From: Candidatus Nitrotoga sp. CP45
Lineage (GTDB): Bacteria > Pseudomonadota > Gammaproteobacteria > Burkholderiales > Gallionellaceae
DNA length: 64,000 nt
Assembly: GCA_003402375.1 (NCBI GenBank)
Contig: QFXJ01000012.1
Span: 34,586-98,585, forward strand
Direction of reading: 5' to 3'
Shown here one piece after another: positions 37,059 to 46,766 of the stretch; within the stretch, counting starts at the first letter, position 1; each line of letters begins with the position of its first letter. The notes under the pieces were generated by a model. The model did no database searches. It was not told the DNA's origin and saw nothing but the letters and a program-made list of their open reading frames with translations. Both the position numbers and the translations under genes were made by a program.

Positions 37059-38316
37059 ATACCTTAAACCCGTCCAGCTTCTTGGGTATCGCCACATTCT
37101 TGAGCCGAACGTACTGTGGCAAGCCATCTTTATAGGGTGGGTAATCTTCGCCCTTAATCAGCGGAACGAGGTATGCACGGCACTTGTCGGTGATACCGAA
37201 GCCATCCTTGGAGATAAAGTTGCGCGGCATCATTTTTTCTACGTTAGCCACGTTCTTGAGCGGGGCAACGCCAATTTTCCACTTGTAGGGCTTGTCGGAG
37301 AGCCGAACAATGGTAGGCATCACAGCATTTTCGCCCTTCAACGCCAGCTGCACCGCAGCCTTGCCGAGCGCATAGGCCTGCTCGACGTCGGTCTTAGAAG
37401 CGATATGGCGCGCGGCACGTTGCAGGTAATCAGCCACCGCCCAATGAAATTTATAACCCAGCGCATCCTTAACCATGTTGGCTACCACCGGCGCTACGCC
37501 ACCTAACTGGGCGTGACCGAAAGCATCCCGTAACCCTTGGTCGGAGAGAAATTTGCCGTCTGCACCTTGCACACCTTCTGACACCACCACTGAACAATAG
37601 CCATGCTGCTTTACCATGGCATCAACTTTGGCCAGAAACTTTTCTTTATTAAAGGGGATTTCGGGAAACAGAATGACAATCGGCAACTCGCAATTCACAT
37701 CCGAGGCCAAACCGCCGGCAGCGGCTATCCAGCCAGCATGTCTGCCCATCACTTCCACTACAAATACCTTGGTTGAGGTTTTGGCCATGGAAGCAACATC
37801 AAAACTGGCCTCGCGAACTGATACCGCGACGTATTTGGCGACCGAGCCGAAACCAGGGCAACAGTCAGTGATGGGCAAATCATTGTCGACTGTTTTGGGT
37901 ACATGGATTGCCTGAATGGGGTAACCCATTTTGTCAGCCAGCTGTGAAACTTTCAGGCAGGTATCAGCGGAATCACCGCCGCCGTTATAAAAGAAATAAC
38001 CTATGTTGTGTGCCTTGAAAACTTCGATCAGCCGCTCGTACTGCAATCTGTTTTCTTCAATACCTTTCAGCTTGAAGCGGCAGGAACCAAATGCACCGGA
38101 CGGTGTGTAGCGCAGTGCCGCAATGGACTTGGCGGAATCTTTGGTCGTATCGATCAGGTCTTCGGTCAGCGCGCCTATGATGCCGTTACGGCCTGCATAG
38201 ACTTTGCCGATTTTGTCTTTGTGTGCACGTGCCGTTTCGATCACACCGCAAGCCGATGCGTTGATTACTGCGGTAACGCCACCGGACTGGGCATAAAATG
38301 CGTTTCTCTTTGTCAT
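37057..38316 (-). CDS. pfp: Pyrophosphate-dependent 6-phosphofructokinase
   Basis: Pfp phosphorylates fructose 6-phosphate with PPi reversibly and serves glycolysis, gluconeogenesis or the ribulose-bisphosphate cycle. The 419-residue protein has the phosphoryl-donor motif NGGGDSADTC, the substrate motif VPKTVDNDLP (Asp as base) and MGRHAGW. The Lys in PKTVDND and the overall length fit the PPi-using group rather than ATP-PFK. The start was set at 38316 (MTKRNAFYAQSGG); a longer frame to 38358 adds an unlikely extension. The TAA stop lies in the terminal repeat of MITE copy 3. Confidence 0.93.
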   Translation of the reverse strand: MTKRNAFYAQSGGVTAVINASACGVIETARAHKDKIGKVYAGRNGIIGALTEDLIDTTKDSAKSIAALRYTPSGAFGSCRFKLKGIEENRLQYERLIEVFKAHNIGYFFYNGGGDSADTCLKVSQLADKMGYPIQAIHVPKTVDNDLPITDCCPGFGSVAKYVAVSVREASFDVASMAKTSTKVFVVEVMGRHAGWIAAAGGLASDVNCELPIVILFPEIPFNKEKFLAKVDAMVKQHGYCSVVVSEGVQGADGKFLSDQGLRDAFGHAQLGGVAPVVANMVKDALGYKFHWAVADYLQRAARHIASKTDVEQAYALGKAAVQLALKGENAVMPTIVRLSDKPYKWKIGVAPLKNVANVEKMMPRNFISKDGFGITDKCRAYLVPLIKGEDYPPYKDGLPQYVRLKNVAIPKKLDGFKV

Positions 38317-38459
38317 GTGGTTGATAGCTCCATATGAATTTATTGATTTTCTAACCATTGATTGGTAATGCAGAAATTTATCTTACTCCCTTTTTAAGGG
38401 CTCAGATAATCAAATAATGGGCCTGCATTTGGCGCAATGCCTGGATATTCATCGGGTGA

Positions 38460-41400
38460 CTAGCCTGCCAGCTCATTGGCCAGCATCTCAGCCTGCTTTA
38501 ACACCGTTTCAGTGGCAAGCAATTGCATGTCTGGCGGGTAACCAAATTGACGCAAGGTTCGTTTCACGATCACCTTCAGCTTGGCCTTCACGCTTTCCTT
38601 GATCGTCCAATCTATCGACGCATTCTCGCGCACCCTCTGCGTCAACACCACCGCCAGCGCACGCAATTGGTCATGCTGCATCAACTCGCGCGCACTGTCG
38701 TTGTTGGCCACCGCCGTGTAGAACGCATATTCAAAATCGCTCAGACCCATCTGCTTGGCTTCCTCATCGGAAGCGACAATTTCTTTGCTGATTTTGATCA
38801 GCTCCTCCATCACTTCGGCGACGGTCAGAATCTTGTTGTGATATTTCTTGATGGCGTTTTCCAGCATTTCCATCAATGTTTTACTCTGCACCAGATTTTT
38901 TTTGGCGCGCGCTCTCAGCTCATCATTGAGCAGCTTTTTCAGTACCTCTATGGCCACATTTTTGTGTTTGTGGCCTTTCAGCTCAGCCAAAAACTCGTCG
39001 GACAAAATGGAAATGTCCGGCTTCTTGATGCCCGCCGCGTCAAAGATATCAATCACCTGTTCCGATATCAGCGCCTTGTCGATTACCTGGCGGATGGTGG
39101 TTTCGATCTCCTCGTTGCTGCGCCCTTCGCCCGTGCTGTCGAACTTGGCCAGGCGCGCTTTCACCGCCTGAAAAAATCCCACTTGGTCACGGGCATCCAT
39201 GGCCTGTTCGTGCGGCACAGCGATGGCAAAAGCCAGAGAAAGCGCGGTCACCTCGTTGATATACCGCTTCCTACCATCCTCCAACCCGAGAATATGCTCC
39301 TCCGCCGCCAGGATCAGTGACAGCTTGCGCGTGGTATCAGCTTCAAAATAGTTTTCATAGGCAAAGCCGTGATACATGGCCGACACCACTTCAAGCTTCT
39401 CAAGCATCAGGCTCACTGCCTGCTCCTGCGCCAATGCCGGGTCGCCCTTGCCGCCAGCATCGGAATAGAAAGAAAGCGCCTCCTTAAGGTCAGCGGCAAT
39501 CCCCAGATAATCCACCACCAGGCCACCCGGCTTATCCCCATGTACGCGATTCACCCGCGCAATCGCCTGCATCAGATTGTGGCCCTTCATTGGTTTGTCG
39601 ATGTAGAGGGTGTGCATGCTCGGCGCATCAAAACCGGTCAGCCACATATCGCGCACGATCACCAGCTGGAGCGGGTCGTCGTCATTCTTCATCCGTTCGG
39701 CCAGTTGCTTACGCTGCTCTTTGGTGGTGTGGTGTTTGGCCAGCAGCGGGCCATCGCTGGAAGCAGCCGTCATCACTACTTTGATTGCGCCCTTATTCAA
39801 ATCATCAGAGTGCCACTCAGGCTTGAGCGCAACAATCTCTTTGTACAATGCTGCGGCAATGCGCCGTGACATGCTCACCACCATGCCCTTGCCCGCGAAC
39901 ACCTCTTGCCGCGCCTCAAAGTGCGCCACGATGTCTTTGGCTATATTCTTGATGCGCTGTTCACTGCCGATCAGCGCCTCCATCTTTGTCCACTTGGCCT
40001 TGGCTTTCTGCGTATCAGTCAGATCCTCCTGATCCAGCTCCTCGTCCAGCTCGGCAACCAGCTTTTTGCCTTCTTCGCTCAAGCCCACCTTCGCCAATCG
40101 GCTCTCATAATAAATCCGCACCGTCGCGCCATCTTCCACCGCCTGGGCAATGTCATAGATGTCCACGTAATTGCCGAACACCGCCGGAGTGTTCACATCA
40201 GTCTTTTCAATTGGTGTGCCGGTGAATCCAAGATAGGTCGCGTTGGGCAGCGCATCGCGCAGGTATTTGGCGAAGCCGTACACCACCTTCTTGCCGATCA
40301 CTTCGCCGTTGGCATCTTTTTCATCCACGGTCTTGGCGCTGAAACCGTACTGCGTGCGGTGCGCCTCATCGACAATCACCACGATATTGCGCCGGTCGGA
40401 TAGCTGCTCGTACACATTGCCCTCATCGGGCTGAAATTTCTGTATCGTGGAAAAGATCACGCCACCCGAAGCCACCTTCAGAAACTCCTTCAACTGCCCG
40501 CGATCCGCTGCCTGCACCGGCTCCTGCCGCAACAGTTGTTTGGAGGAGGCGAAAGTATCGAACAACTGATCGTCCAAATCGTTGCGGTCGGTAATCACCA
40601 GCACGGTCGGGTTATCCAAAGCCAGCACGATCTTGCCGGTGTAAAACACCATCGAAAGCGATTTGCCCGAACCTTGCGTATGCCACACCACCCCGGCCTT
40701 CTTGTCGCCCTTGGGCTGTTGGGTCACACCGGGCAATTGATAAACGGCGGGGTCTTGTGCAATACCGTAGGGGCGCGATTTATCGCGCCTTGATTGGTTA
40801 TCGGGCGCAATGAATTGTGCCCCTACAGCAACCGCACGCAGGGTGGAGGTCACCGCCGCATTCACCGCGTAATATTGGTGATAAGCCGCCAGCTTTTTCA
40901 CCGTGCTGATGCTGATCACGCCGGTTTGCGGGTCTTCCTGTTTGCTCTTTTCAAACACAATGAAGTGGCGCAGCAAATCCAGCAGCGTCGCCTTGTTCAA
41001 CATGCCGAGTATCAGCGTTTCCAACTGGCTCACCAGATGCGAAGCTTCCGCCTTGCCGTCTGCGCTTTTCCAAACCATGAAACGACTCAAGCCTGCGGAA
41101 AGCGAACCCGCCTTGGCCTCCAGCCCGTCGGAAATCACCAGCAAAGCATTGGAAGTGAACAGGCCGGGGATGGTCTGCTTGTAGGTTTCAAGCTGCTGAT
41201 ACGCCGCCTTGATCGTGGCGTTTTCGTCAATGGCATTTTTCAGCTCGATCACCACCAGCGGAATGCCGTTGACGAATAGCACCAAGTCAGGCCGCTTTTT
41301 TTGATGGTTTTCAATTACCGTAAACTGGTTGGCGACGACGAACTCGTTGTTTTCCGGATGAGCAAAGTCGATCAGCCATACTCGCTCGCCGCGCTCGGCG

Positions 41401-41714
41401 CCATTCTTGTGGGCAGATACCGGTACGCCCTCGGTCAGCAAGCGATGGAACGCCTCATTGTTTGCCAGCAGGTCAGGTGAATGGATGCGCTGCACTTCTT
41501 TCAACCCAGCTTGCAGCAATGCGGGCGACAACTTGGGATTGATGCGTTTCAGCGCTGATTCCAGCCGACCGGTCAGCAATACCTCATCGTAGCGGCTGCG
41601 TTCCGGCCTGTCGCCATCGGGCGCGATGTCCGGCGCATAAACGTAGCTATAGCCCAAACGCTCGAACAGCTTGATGGCGAAATCTTCGATGGCGAATTCA
41701 GTGAGCTTGGTCAT
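38460..41714 (-). CDS. hsdR: Type I restriction endonuclease subunit HsdR (locus B)
   Basis: A large HsdR of 1084 residues. The nuclease domain has RPDLVLFVNGIPLVVIELKN (D and E-x-K). The helicase has Walker A HTQGSGKS, DEAH motif II and FTGTP, and a long helical C-terminus follows. The start at 41714 (MTKLTEFAIEDF) overlaps the preceding small gene by 17 nt; the frame stays open to 41747. Residues 297-316 are encoded by a 60-bp palindromic insertion in the linker between nuclease and helicase. It is only distantly similar to HsdR of locus A. It is last in the leftward locus B and closes the R-M set started by hsdM at 46571. Confidence 0.95.
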   Translation of the reverse strand: MTKLTEFAIEDFAIKLFERLGYSYVYAPDIAPDGDRPERSRYDEVLLTGRLESALKRINPKLSPALLQAGLKEVQRIHSPDLLANNEAFHRLLTEGVPVSAHKNGAERGERVWLIDFAHPENNEFVVANQFTVIENHQKKRPDLVLFVNGIPLVVIELKNAIDENATIKAAYQQLETYKQTIPGLFTSNALLVISDGLEAKAGSLSAGLSRFMVWKSADGKAEASHLVSQLETLILGMLNKATLLDLLRHFIVFEKSKQEDPQTGVISISTVKKLAAYHQYYAVNAAVTSTLRAVAVGAQFIAPDNQSRRDKSRPYGIAQDPAVYQLPGVTQQPKGDKKAGVVWHTQGSGKSLSMVFYTGKIVLALDNPTVLVITDRNDLDDQLFDTFASSKQLLRQEPVQAADRGQLKEFLKVASGGVIFSTIQKFQPDEGNVYEQLSDRRNIVVIVDEAHRTQYGFSAKTVDEKDANGEVIGKKVVYGFAKYLRDALPNATYLGFTGTPIEKTDVNTPAVFGNYVDIYDIAQAVEDGATVRIYYESRLAKVGLSEEGKKLVAELDEELDQEDLTDTQKAKAKWTKMEALIGSEQRIKNIAKDIVAHFEARQEVFAGKGMVVSMSRRIAAALYKEIVALKPEWHSDDLNKGAIKVVMTAASSDGPLLAKHHTTKEQRKQLAERMKNDDDPLQLVIVRDMWLTGFDAPSMHTLYIDKPMKGHNLMQAIARVNRVHGDKPGGLVVDYLGIAADLKEALSFYSDAGGKGDPALAQEQAVSLMLEKLEVVSAMYHGFAYENYFEADTTRKLSLILAAEEHILGLEDGRKRYINEVTALSLAFAIAVPHEQAMDARDQVGFFQAVKARLAKFDSTGEGRSNEEIETTIRQVIDKALISEQVIDIFDAAGIKKPDISILSDEFLAELKGHKHKNVAIEVLKKLLNDELRARAKKNLVQSKTLMEMLENAIKKYHNKILTVAEVMEELIKISKEIVASDEEAKQMGLSDFEYAFYTAVANNDSARELMQHDQLRALAVVLTQRVRENASIDWTIKESVKAKLKVIVKRTLRQFGYPPDMQLLATETVLKQAEMLANELAG
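40767..40826. repeat. 60-bp palindromic element inserted in frame inside hsdR
   Basis: GTAGGGGCGCGATTTATCGCGCC is followed after about 14 bases by its imperfect inverse ending GTGCCCCTAC; the roughly 23-base arms differ at four positions. At 20 codons it keeps the frame and adds GAQFIAPDNQSRRDKSRPYG to the protein, a composition unlike the surrounding HsdR sequence. It resembles dispersed intergenic palindromes of the GTAGGGGC type that here sits within a coding region. Confidence 0.8.
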
Positions 41715-41988
41715 TCCCGTTGCCGTGGTTCTGCGCCAGCATGGCACGGATACTCTCTTCGAGCGCGGGCAGATTCTTGTCGATCATGGCTGTGATCGTC
41801 AACGGGGGGAATGCCGCTTTCCTGTCGTCCGGTAACAACTGCGTGGCTTCGGAAAGCGTCTGCAAGTCGCGCAACGCGACATCGTAAAGCACCTCATCGG
41901 CGGCGATGTCGCCGCGCATCCGAATGCGTTGGATTTTTGCGATAGTGTCCAGGATATGCAGCGCGTAGGGCTGCCACGGCTTGCTCAT
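41698..41988 (-). CDS. HepT-like HEPN protein lacking the RNase motif (degenerate toxin)
   Basis: The 96-residue product starts like DUF86/HepT proteins (four-helix HEPN fold: YALHILDTIAKIQ, DVALRDLQTLSEATQLLP) and ends like them (DKNLPALEESIRAML). The segment between, which normally carries RX4HXY, the RNase active site, is missing: FPPLT runs directly into ITAMIDKNLP. The protein is about 20-25 residues short. It overlaps the nucleotidyltransferase gene upstream by 4 nt (ATGA), and the hsdR start lies within its end. It is probably a toxin that lost activity while the gene stayed open. Confidence 0.75.
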   Translation of the reverse strand: MSKPWQPYALHILDTIAKIQRIRMRGDIAADEVLYDVALRDLQTLSEATQLLPDDRKAAFPPLTITAMIDKNLPALEESIRAMLAQNHGNGNDQAH

Positions 41989-42275
41989 AACTCCACTGCC
42001 TCGCCCGTCACCCGCTCGCGGATATGCCGGTTAAGTTCATGCTCCGGCACCAGCTCCATCTTCCGGTGCAGCAGCTTCTCCAGCCCGAGAGCAAGCGGCA
42101 TACGCTGGGTGAACAGATCATAACCGCGCGGAAAATCCACCAGAAAATCCACGTCGCTATCGGGCCGCTCCTCGCGCCGGGCAACCGAACCAAACACCCG
42201 GATATGCCGTGCGCCATATTGCCGCGCCAGAGCCTCGATCCGGTTTTTATTTAGCCGCAATTCGTCCAATAACAT
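41985..42275 (-). CDS. MntA-like minimal nucleotidyltransferase (antitoxin type)
   Basis: The 96-residue protein of the MNT family has GSVARREERPDSDVD, exactly the GSX10DXD active-site motif that in MntA transfers AMP to the Tyr next to the HepT active site. LEKLLHRKMELV follows as usual. It is coupled to the HepT-like gene by ATGA. Because the partner lacks the toxin motif, the antitoxin may be redundant or may act on another HEPN protein, such as the one at 44617. Confidence 0.85.
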   Translation of the reverse strand: MLLDELRLNKNRIEALARQYGARHIRVFGSVARREERPDSDVDFLVDFPRGYDLFTQRMPLALGLEKLLHRKMELVPEHELNRHIRERVTGEAVEL

Positions 42276-42318
42276 TTTGCCTCTCTAATACTCACATTGC
42301 TCAAACCAGAAGCGCCAA

Positions 42319-42723
42319 TCAATTCTCATGTGCCAGCACAGATAATGCCGCCCTCGCCAAAAAACCGCTCCGGGTTTCATGATGGCTGGTCACATATTGG
42401 TCAATCCGGTGCAACACAAACTTCGGCAAGCTGATATTCACCCGTTCCGGCTTGCTATCCAGCTCGCTCAAATCCACCTCAACTAAGCCCCAGACCGCAC
42501 CCTTAAAATCTTTTTGAGATCTTAATTCATCAATCTCTGTGACTTTGAAATCGATCGCCTCACCCAATTCCAGCAAGGTTTCAATGTGGCCGATCACCGC
42601 CTCTTTGGTATTGGAAATAGCCTCTTCGATGGTGTCGCCGTAAGAAAAGCACCCGGGAACATCTGGTACGGTCACCCCATAGGATGTCCCCGTGTCTTTA
42701 TGAATTGCAATTGGAAATAACAT
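42319..42723 (-). CDS. hicB: HicB-type antitoxin
   Basis: The 134-residue protein has an N-terminal HicB fold (a degraded RNase H-like domain: SYGVTVPDVPGCFSYGDTIEEAI) and a C-terminal ribbon-helix-helix region (VNISLPKFVLHRIDQYV...SGFLARAAL) that would bind the operator. It neutralises the HicA mRNA interferase encoded 62 bp upstream. The pair lies between hsdS and the MNT/HEPN pair of locus B. Confidence 0.92.
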   Translation of the reverse strand: MLFPIAIHKDTGTSYGVTVPDVPGCFSYGDTIEEAISNTKEAVIGHIETLLELGEAIDFKVTEIDELRSQKDFKGAVWGLVEVDLSELDSKPERVNISLPKFVLHRIDQYVTSHHETRSGFLARAALSVLAHEN

Positions 42724-42785
42724 AATTTGTCTTCTCGTGTCTTCAAATATCGTCGCTTATCGCATATCCGTTTGTCACACTTTGA

Positions 42786-42971
42786 TTACTTCTTAAGCCC
42801 TGCCTGTTTCAAGATGCTGCGAACCGTTCCGTGCGGCAAATCCTTTTTCGGGTGTGGCACCGTAACCAGACCTACTTTTGCCGGATGTTTCAGATGGTGG
42901 TGACTACCTTTGGTTCTGACAATCTGCCAGCCATCGTCCTGCAGCATTTGAAGGATTGTTCTTGAATCCAT
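42786..42971 (-). CDS. hicA: HicA-type mRNA interferase toxin
   Basis: The 61-residue toxin folds as a double-stranded RNA-binding-like domain: MLQDDGWQIVRTKGSHHHLKHP with the catalytic His cluster in GSHHH, then VTVPHPKKDLPHGTVRSILKQAG. It cleaves mRNA when free of HicB. Length and motif are normal and it appears intact. A perfect palindrome upstream (43001) is a likely HicB operator. Confidence 0.93.
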   Translation of the reverse strand: MDSRTILQMLQDDGWQIVRTKGSHHHLKHPAKVGLVTVPHPKKDLPHGTVRSILKQAGLKK

Positions 42972-43000
42972 ATGAGTCCCTCATCAAATGCAAACGGGAG

Positions 43001-43016
43001 TGTGTATTAATACACA
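43001..43016. promoter_or_regulatory. Putative operator of hicAB (16-bp palindrome)
   Basis: TGTGTATTAATACACA is a perfect 16-bp palindrome 30 bp before the hicA start. Further TGTGTAT-like half sites lie at about 43039-43054 (TTGTGTATTTATGTGTATAT). Autorepression by the ribbon-helix-helix domain of HicB at such AT-rich palindromes is usual for the family. Confidence 0.6.
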
Positions 43017-43067
43017 AAAATTGGAGCGCGTCAAATTTGTGTATTTATGTGTATATCTGAACATACC

Positions 43068-44279
43068 CTAAACCACCACCCGCACTTCGCCGCTCATCAG
43101 CTTGGGCAGCAGGGTGTCGCGGAGCTTTTCGAGGGTGTGGATTTGTCTTTTGTTTGTTCTGATTTTTTTAAAGCTTGGCAAAACAGCCTTGTCGAATTCC
43201 ATTAATTTATTCTTCGGTGGAAGAACTAATCCTAACGCCTTAAAACTGGACTTTGAAATTTCCTCAAAAGTGGAGCCATTGCCCGCATTCTTAATGGCAT
43301 CCATGTTTGCTTTACACCAAAGGTACATGAAGTAATTGGGTATCAACTTATCGCAAACGATCGCAATATATCCTTGGTTGATTGCGACCGGAATATCTGT
43401 AATCGCCAAGTAACCGATTGGCGCACGCGATGAAAGTAAAACTGTCCCTACTGGAATCAAACCGGAGCCAATTTGCGAAAGCCCTTTTTCAGTAATTTTT
43501 CTTTCCGTATCGAAAAGAAAAACAGAGTTGTGGCTTGATAAATCTCTAGGCGTAGTCCAGTGAATAGTTCCATCCCAATACTCCGGCTTTTTTGTGCTTG
43601 GCGTAGTGCCGCCTTTCACTGAGATCACATCGTCTAATATGGCTTCCTCCCAATCCTCCTGCGCCTCTTCCACGAACCACTGACGGAACAGGGTTGTGGC
43701 GATGGCTTCGAGGGTCTGGTTCTGGCGGTGCAGCAGGTCGATTTTGTCGTCGAGGCTGCTGAGCACTGCGGCGATGTTTTTTTGTTCGTTTTTTGGAGGC
43801 TGAGAAAAAGGAATATTTTCTATGTCAGATTTTGATATATTTGCTTGGTTAGCGCTTCCTGATGACTGACTAGCCAAGTACTGATGCGTATTTGTATCTT
43901 TTAAAAAGTAATAAATATAATCAGTGCTCAAGCACATTTCATTTTTTGAAATAATCTTTGCGACTCGCTGGTTAAGTAACGCTTTTCGATCAATTTTGTA
44001 TCTCGATGTAAGACCTACAACTTGAGTCTCGGCTTGGGGATGATTTCCAGTAAGCGCTACTAAAACATCCCCCTTTTCAATAAGATATTTCGATAAATTT
44101 TCAGAGTACTGGTGATATTGAGCACCGTTTAAATGTACATTTCCATTCGCAACATTTTTGATTTTAATTACTGGCAAAGAGTTGACCGCCATGCAATCAA
44201 GAAAATTCGCAGACTGAAATGCAAAACCATTTACAACATTAGCCAATTCTCCAAATTTTACTTCCTTCCACTCGTTCAT
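43068..44279 (-). CDS. hsdS: Type I specificity subunit HsdS (locus B)
   Basis: HsdS reads the split DNA target through two recognition domains and holds the HsdM dimer. From the ATG at 44279 (MNEWKEVKFGEL) there are 403 residues: a first target-recognition domain, the conserved helical spacer (NEQKNIAAVLSSLDDKIDLLHRQN), a second recognition domain (ILDDVISVKGGTTPST...) and a C-terminal helix (LEKLRDTLLPKLMSGE). A longer upstream frame to 44540 is only the shadow of the nucleotidyltransferase gene. The start overlaps that gene's stop by 4 nt (ATGA). Confidence 0.94.
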   Translation of the reverse strand: MNEWKEVKFGELANVVNGFAFQSANFLDCMAVNSLPVIKIKNVANGNVHLNGAQYHQYSENLSKYLIEKGDVLVALTGNHPQAETQVVGLTSRYKIDRKALLNQRVAKIISKNEMCLSTDYIYYFLKDTNTHQYLASQSSGSANQANISKSDIENIPFSQPPKNEQKNIAAVLSSLDDKIDLLHRQNQTLEAIATTLFRQWFVEEAQEDWEEAILDDVISVKGGTTPSTKKPEYWDGTIHWTTPRDLSSHNSVFLFDTERKITEKGLSQIGSGLIPVGTVLLSSRAPIGYLAITDIPVAINQGYIAIVCDKLIPNYFMYLWCKANMDAIKNAGNGSTFEEISKSSFKALGLVLPPKNKLMEFDKAVLPSFKKIRTNKRQIHTLEKLRDTLLPKLMSGEVRVVV

Positions 44280-44620
44280 GCCTTCACCTTCGCCAGATTC
44301 TCGGCAATGGCTGGCTCCCGCACCACTACATAACCCTTCAATATTTCTTGATGAAATGCCTCGGGCAGTCGTGCCCAATCGCGCGCTTCGATCAGAATCG
44401 GAATATTGGTTTCCCGCAACGCTTCCCGAAAAGTATCCAGCGTTTTTAACGGGATCGCACTCAGGTCGGGTGAACGCAACACCAAATCGAGGTCGCTGGC
44501 TTCGTGGGCGCTGCCATTCACCCGCGAACCATAGGCCCATGCGGTGACGGTGGGCAGGTGGGTGGCCAGCAGTTCCACAAGCCGTTTACGGTCTTGTTCG
44601 CGCAGATAGAGCTGGCTCAT
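44276..44620 (-). CDS. MNT-family nucleotidyltransferase (antitoxin type) between hsdM and hsdS
   Basis: The 114-residue protein has GSRVNGSAHEASDLDLV, again the GSX10DXD motif of minimal nucleotidyltransferases. It overlaps the HEPN gene upstream and hsdS downstream, both by ATGA. With the neighbouring HEPN protein it forms an MntA/HepT (HI0073/HI0074-like) pair, in which the transferase disarms the RNase by AMP addition. Its place inside the hsdM-hsdS operon suggests a link with restriction-modification. Confidence 0.88.
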   Translation of the reverse strand: MSQLYLREQDRKRLVELLATHLPTVTAWAYGSRVNGSAHEASDLDLVLRSPDLSAIPLKTLDTFREALRETNIPILIEARDWARLPEAFHQEILKGYVVVREPAIAENLAKVKA

Positions 44621-45032
44621 GGTTGCTGCCGAATCACTTCGTTGACACGGGCGGCGTCCACAATAAATTGTGGCAACAACGCCAGGGTTTCATTGGCGAA
44701 GCCTTCGCCATAATCGTGAGCGGTGTCATTGCGGTTGTCACGATAGGTCAACCAGCGTTCTGCTTCTTCAAGGCTGAGCAGGCCATGCTTGGCAGCGAGG
44801 CGAAACACATCTTTGAACATGAGTTGATCCGCCTGCTTGCTCGAAGCAAGGTAGGGCTTCAAACATTTTTTCAGCAGTTTGCCCGTCTGCTCCAGGATAA
44901 TTTCAAATTCTTTGACACACGCGGCACGGAAGATATCGTAAGTCACACTCTCCTTCGGCTGCTGATTCAGGCTGTCGTAAGCTTGGCTTAAGGTAGCGAT
45001 ACAACGGGCAAAATAATCTGTGTTCAGTTTGC

Positions 45033-45036
<4 letters not shown>
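44617..45036 (-). CDS. HEPN protein with intact RNase motif (HepT/HI0074-like) between hsdM and hsdS
   Basis: The 139-residue helical protein of the nucleotidyltransferase substrate-binding type has RNDTAHDY in its last third, the RX4HXY motif of HepT RNases, whose Tyr is the AMP acceptor. Its starting ATG overlaps the hsdM stop and its stop overlaps the MNT gene (both ATGA), so expression is coupled to hsdM translation. It is the potentially toxic member of the pair. Confidence 0.87.
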
Positions 45037-46571
<1,535 letters not shown>

Positions 46572-46658
46572 GATTGTTTTGTTCCCTTTAATCTGGCAAC
46601 GGGATAAGGCCGCTTACAATTTATGGTTTTTTTAGATATATCCAATGCACTATGCAAA

Positions 46659-46688
46659 ATCCCCCTTTTTTCAACATAAAGGGGGATT
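46659..46688 (-). terminator. Terminator of the aminotransferase/glycolate oxidase operon
   Basis: AATCCCCCTTT (46659-46669) and AAAGGGGGATT (46678-46688) make an 11-bp stem; on the minus strand TTTTGC follows. It lies 79 bp after the aminotransferase stop and just upstream of the hsdM promoter region of locus B. Confidence 0.7.
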
Positions 46689-46766
46689 CCGAGAAGAAAA
46701 TACTACTGCAAACACTGATTAAAAATATCCGCAATACCTAATGATTGCCCACTCGCATCATGATTA

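Noticed and set aside
38523..40403. Several plus-strand frames of 160-265 codons opposite hsdR of locus B
   Set aside because: Shadows of a clearly functional gene; no independent features.
44280..44540. N-terminal extension of hsdS of locus B by 87 codons
   Set aside because: The extension is an alternative frame of the nucleotidyltransferase gene; HsdS proteins start as at 44279 and that ATG overlaps the preceding stop.
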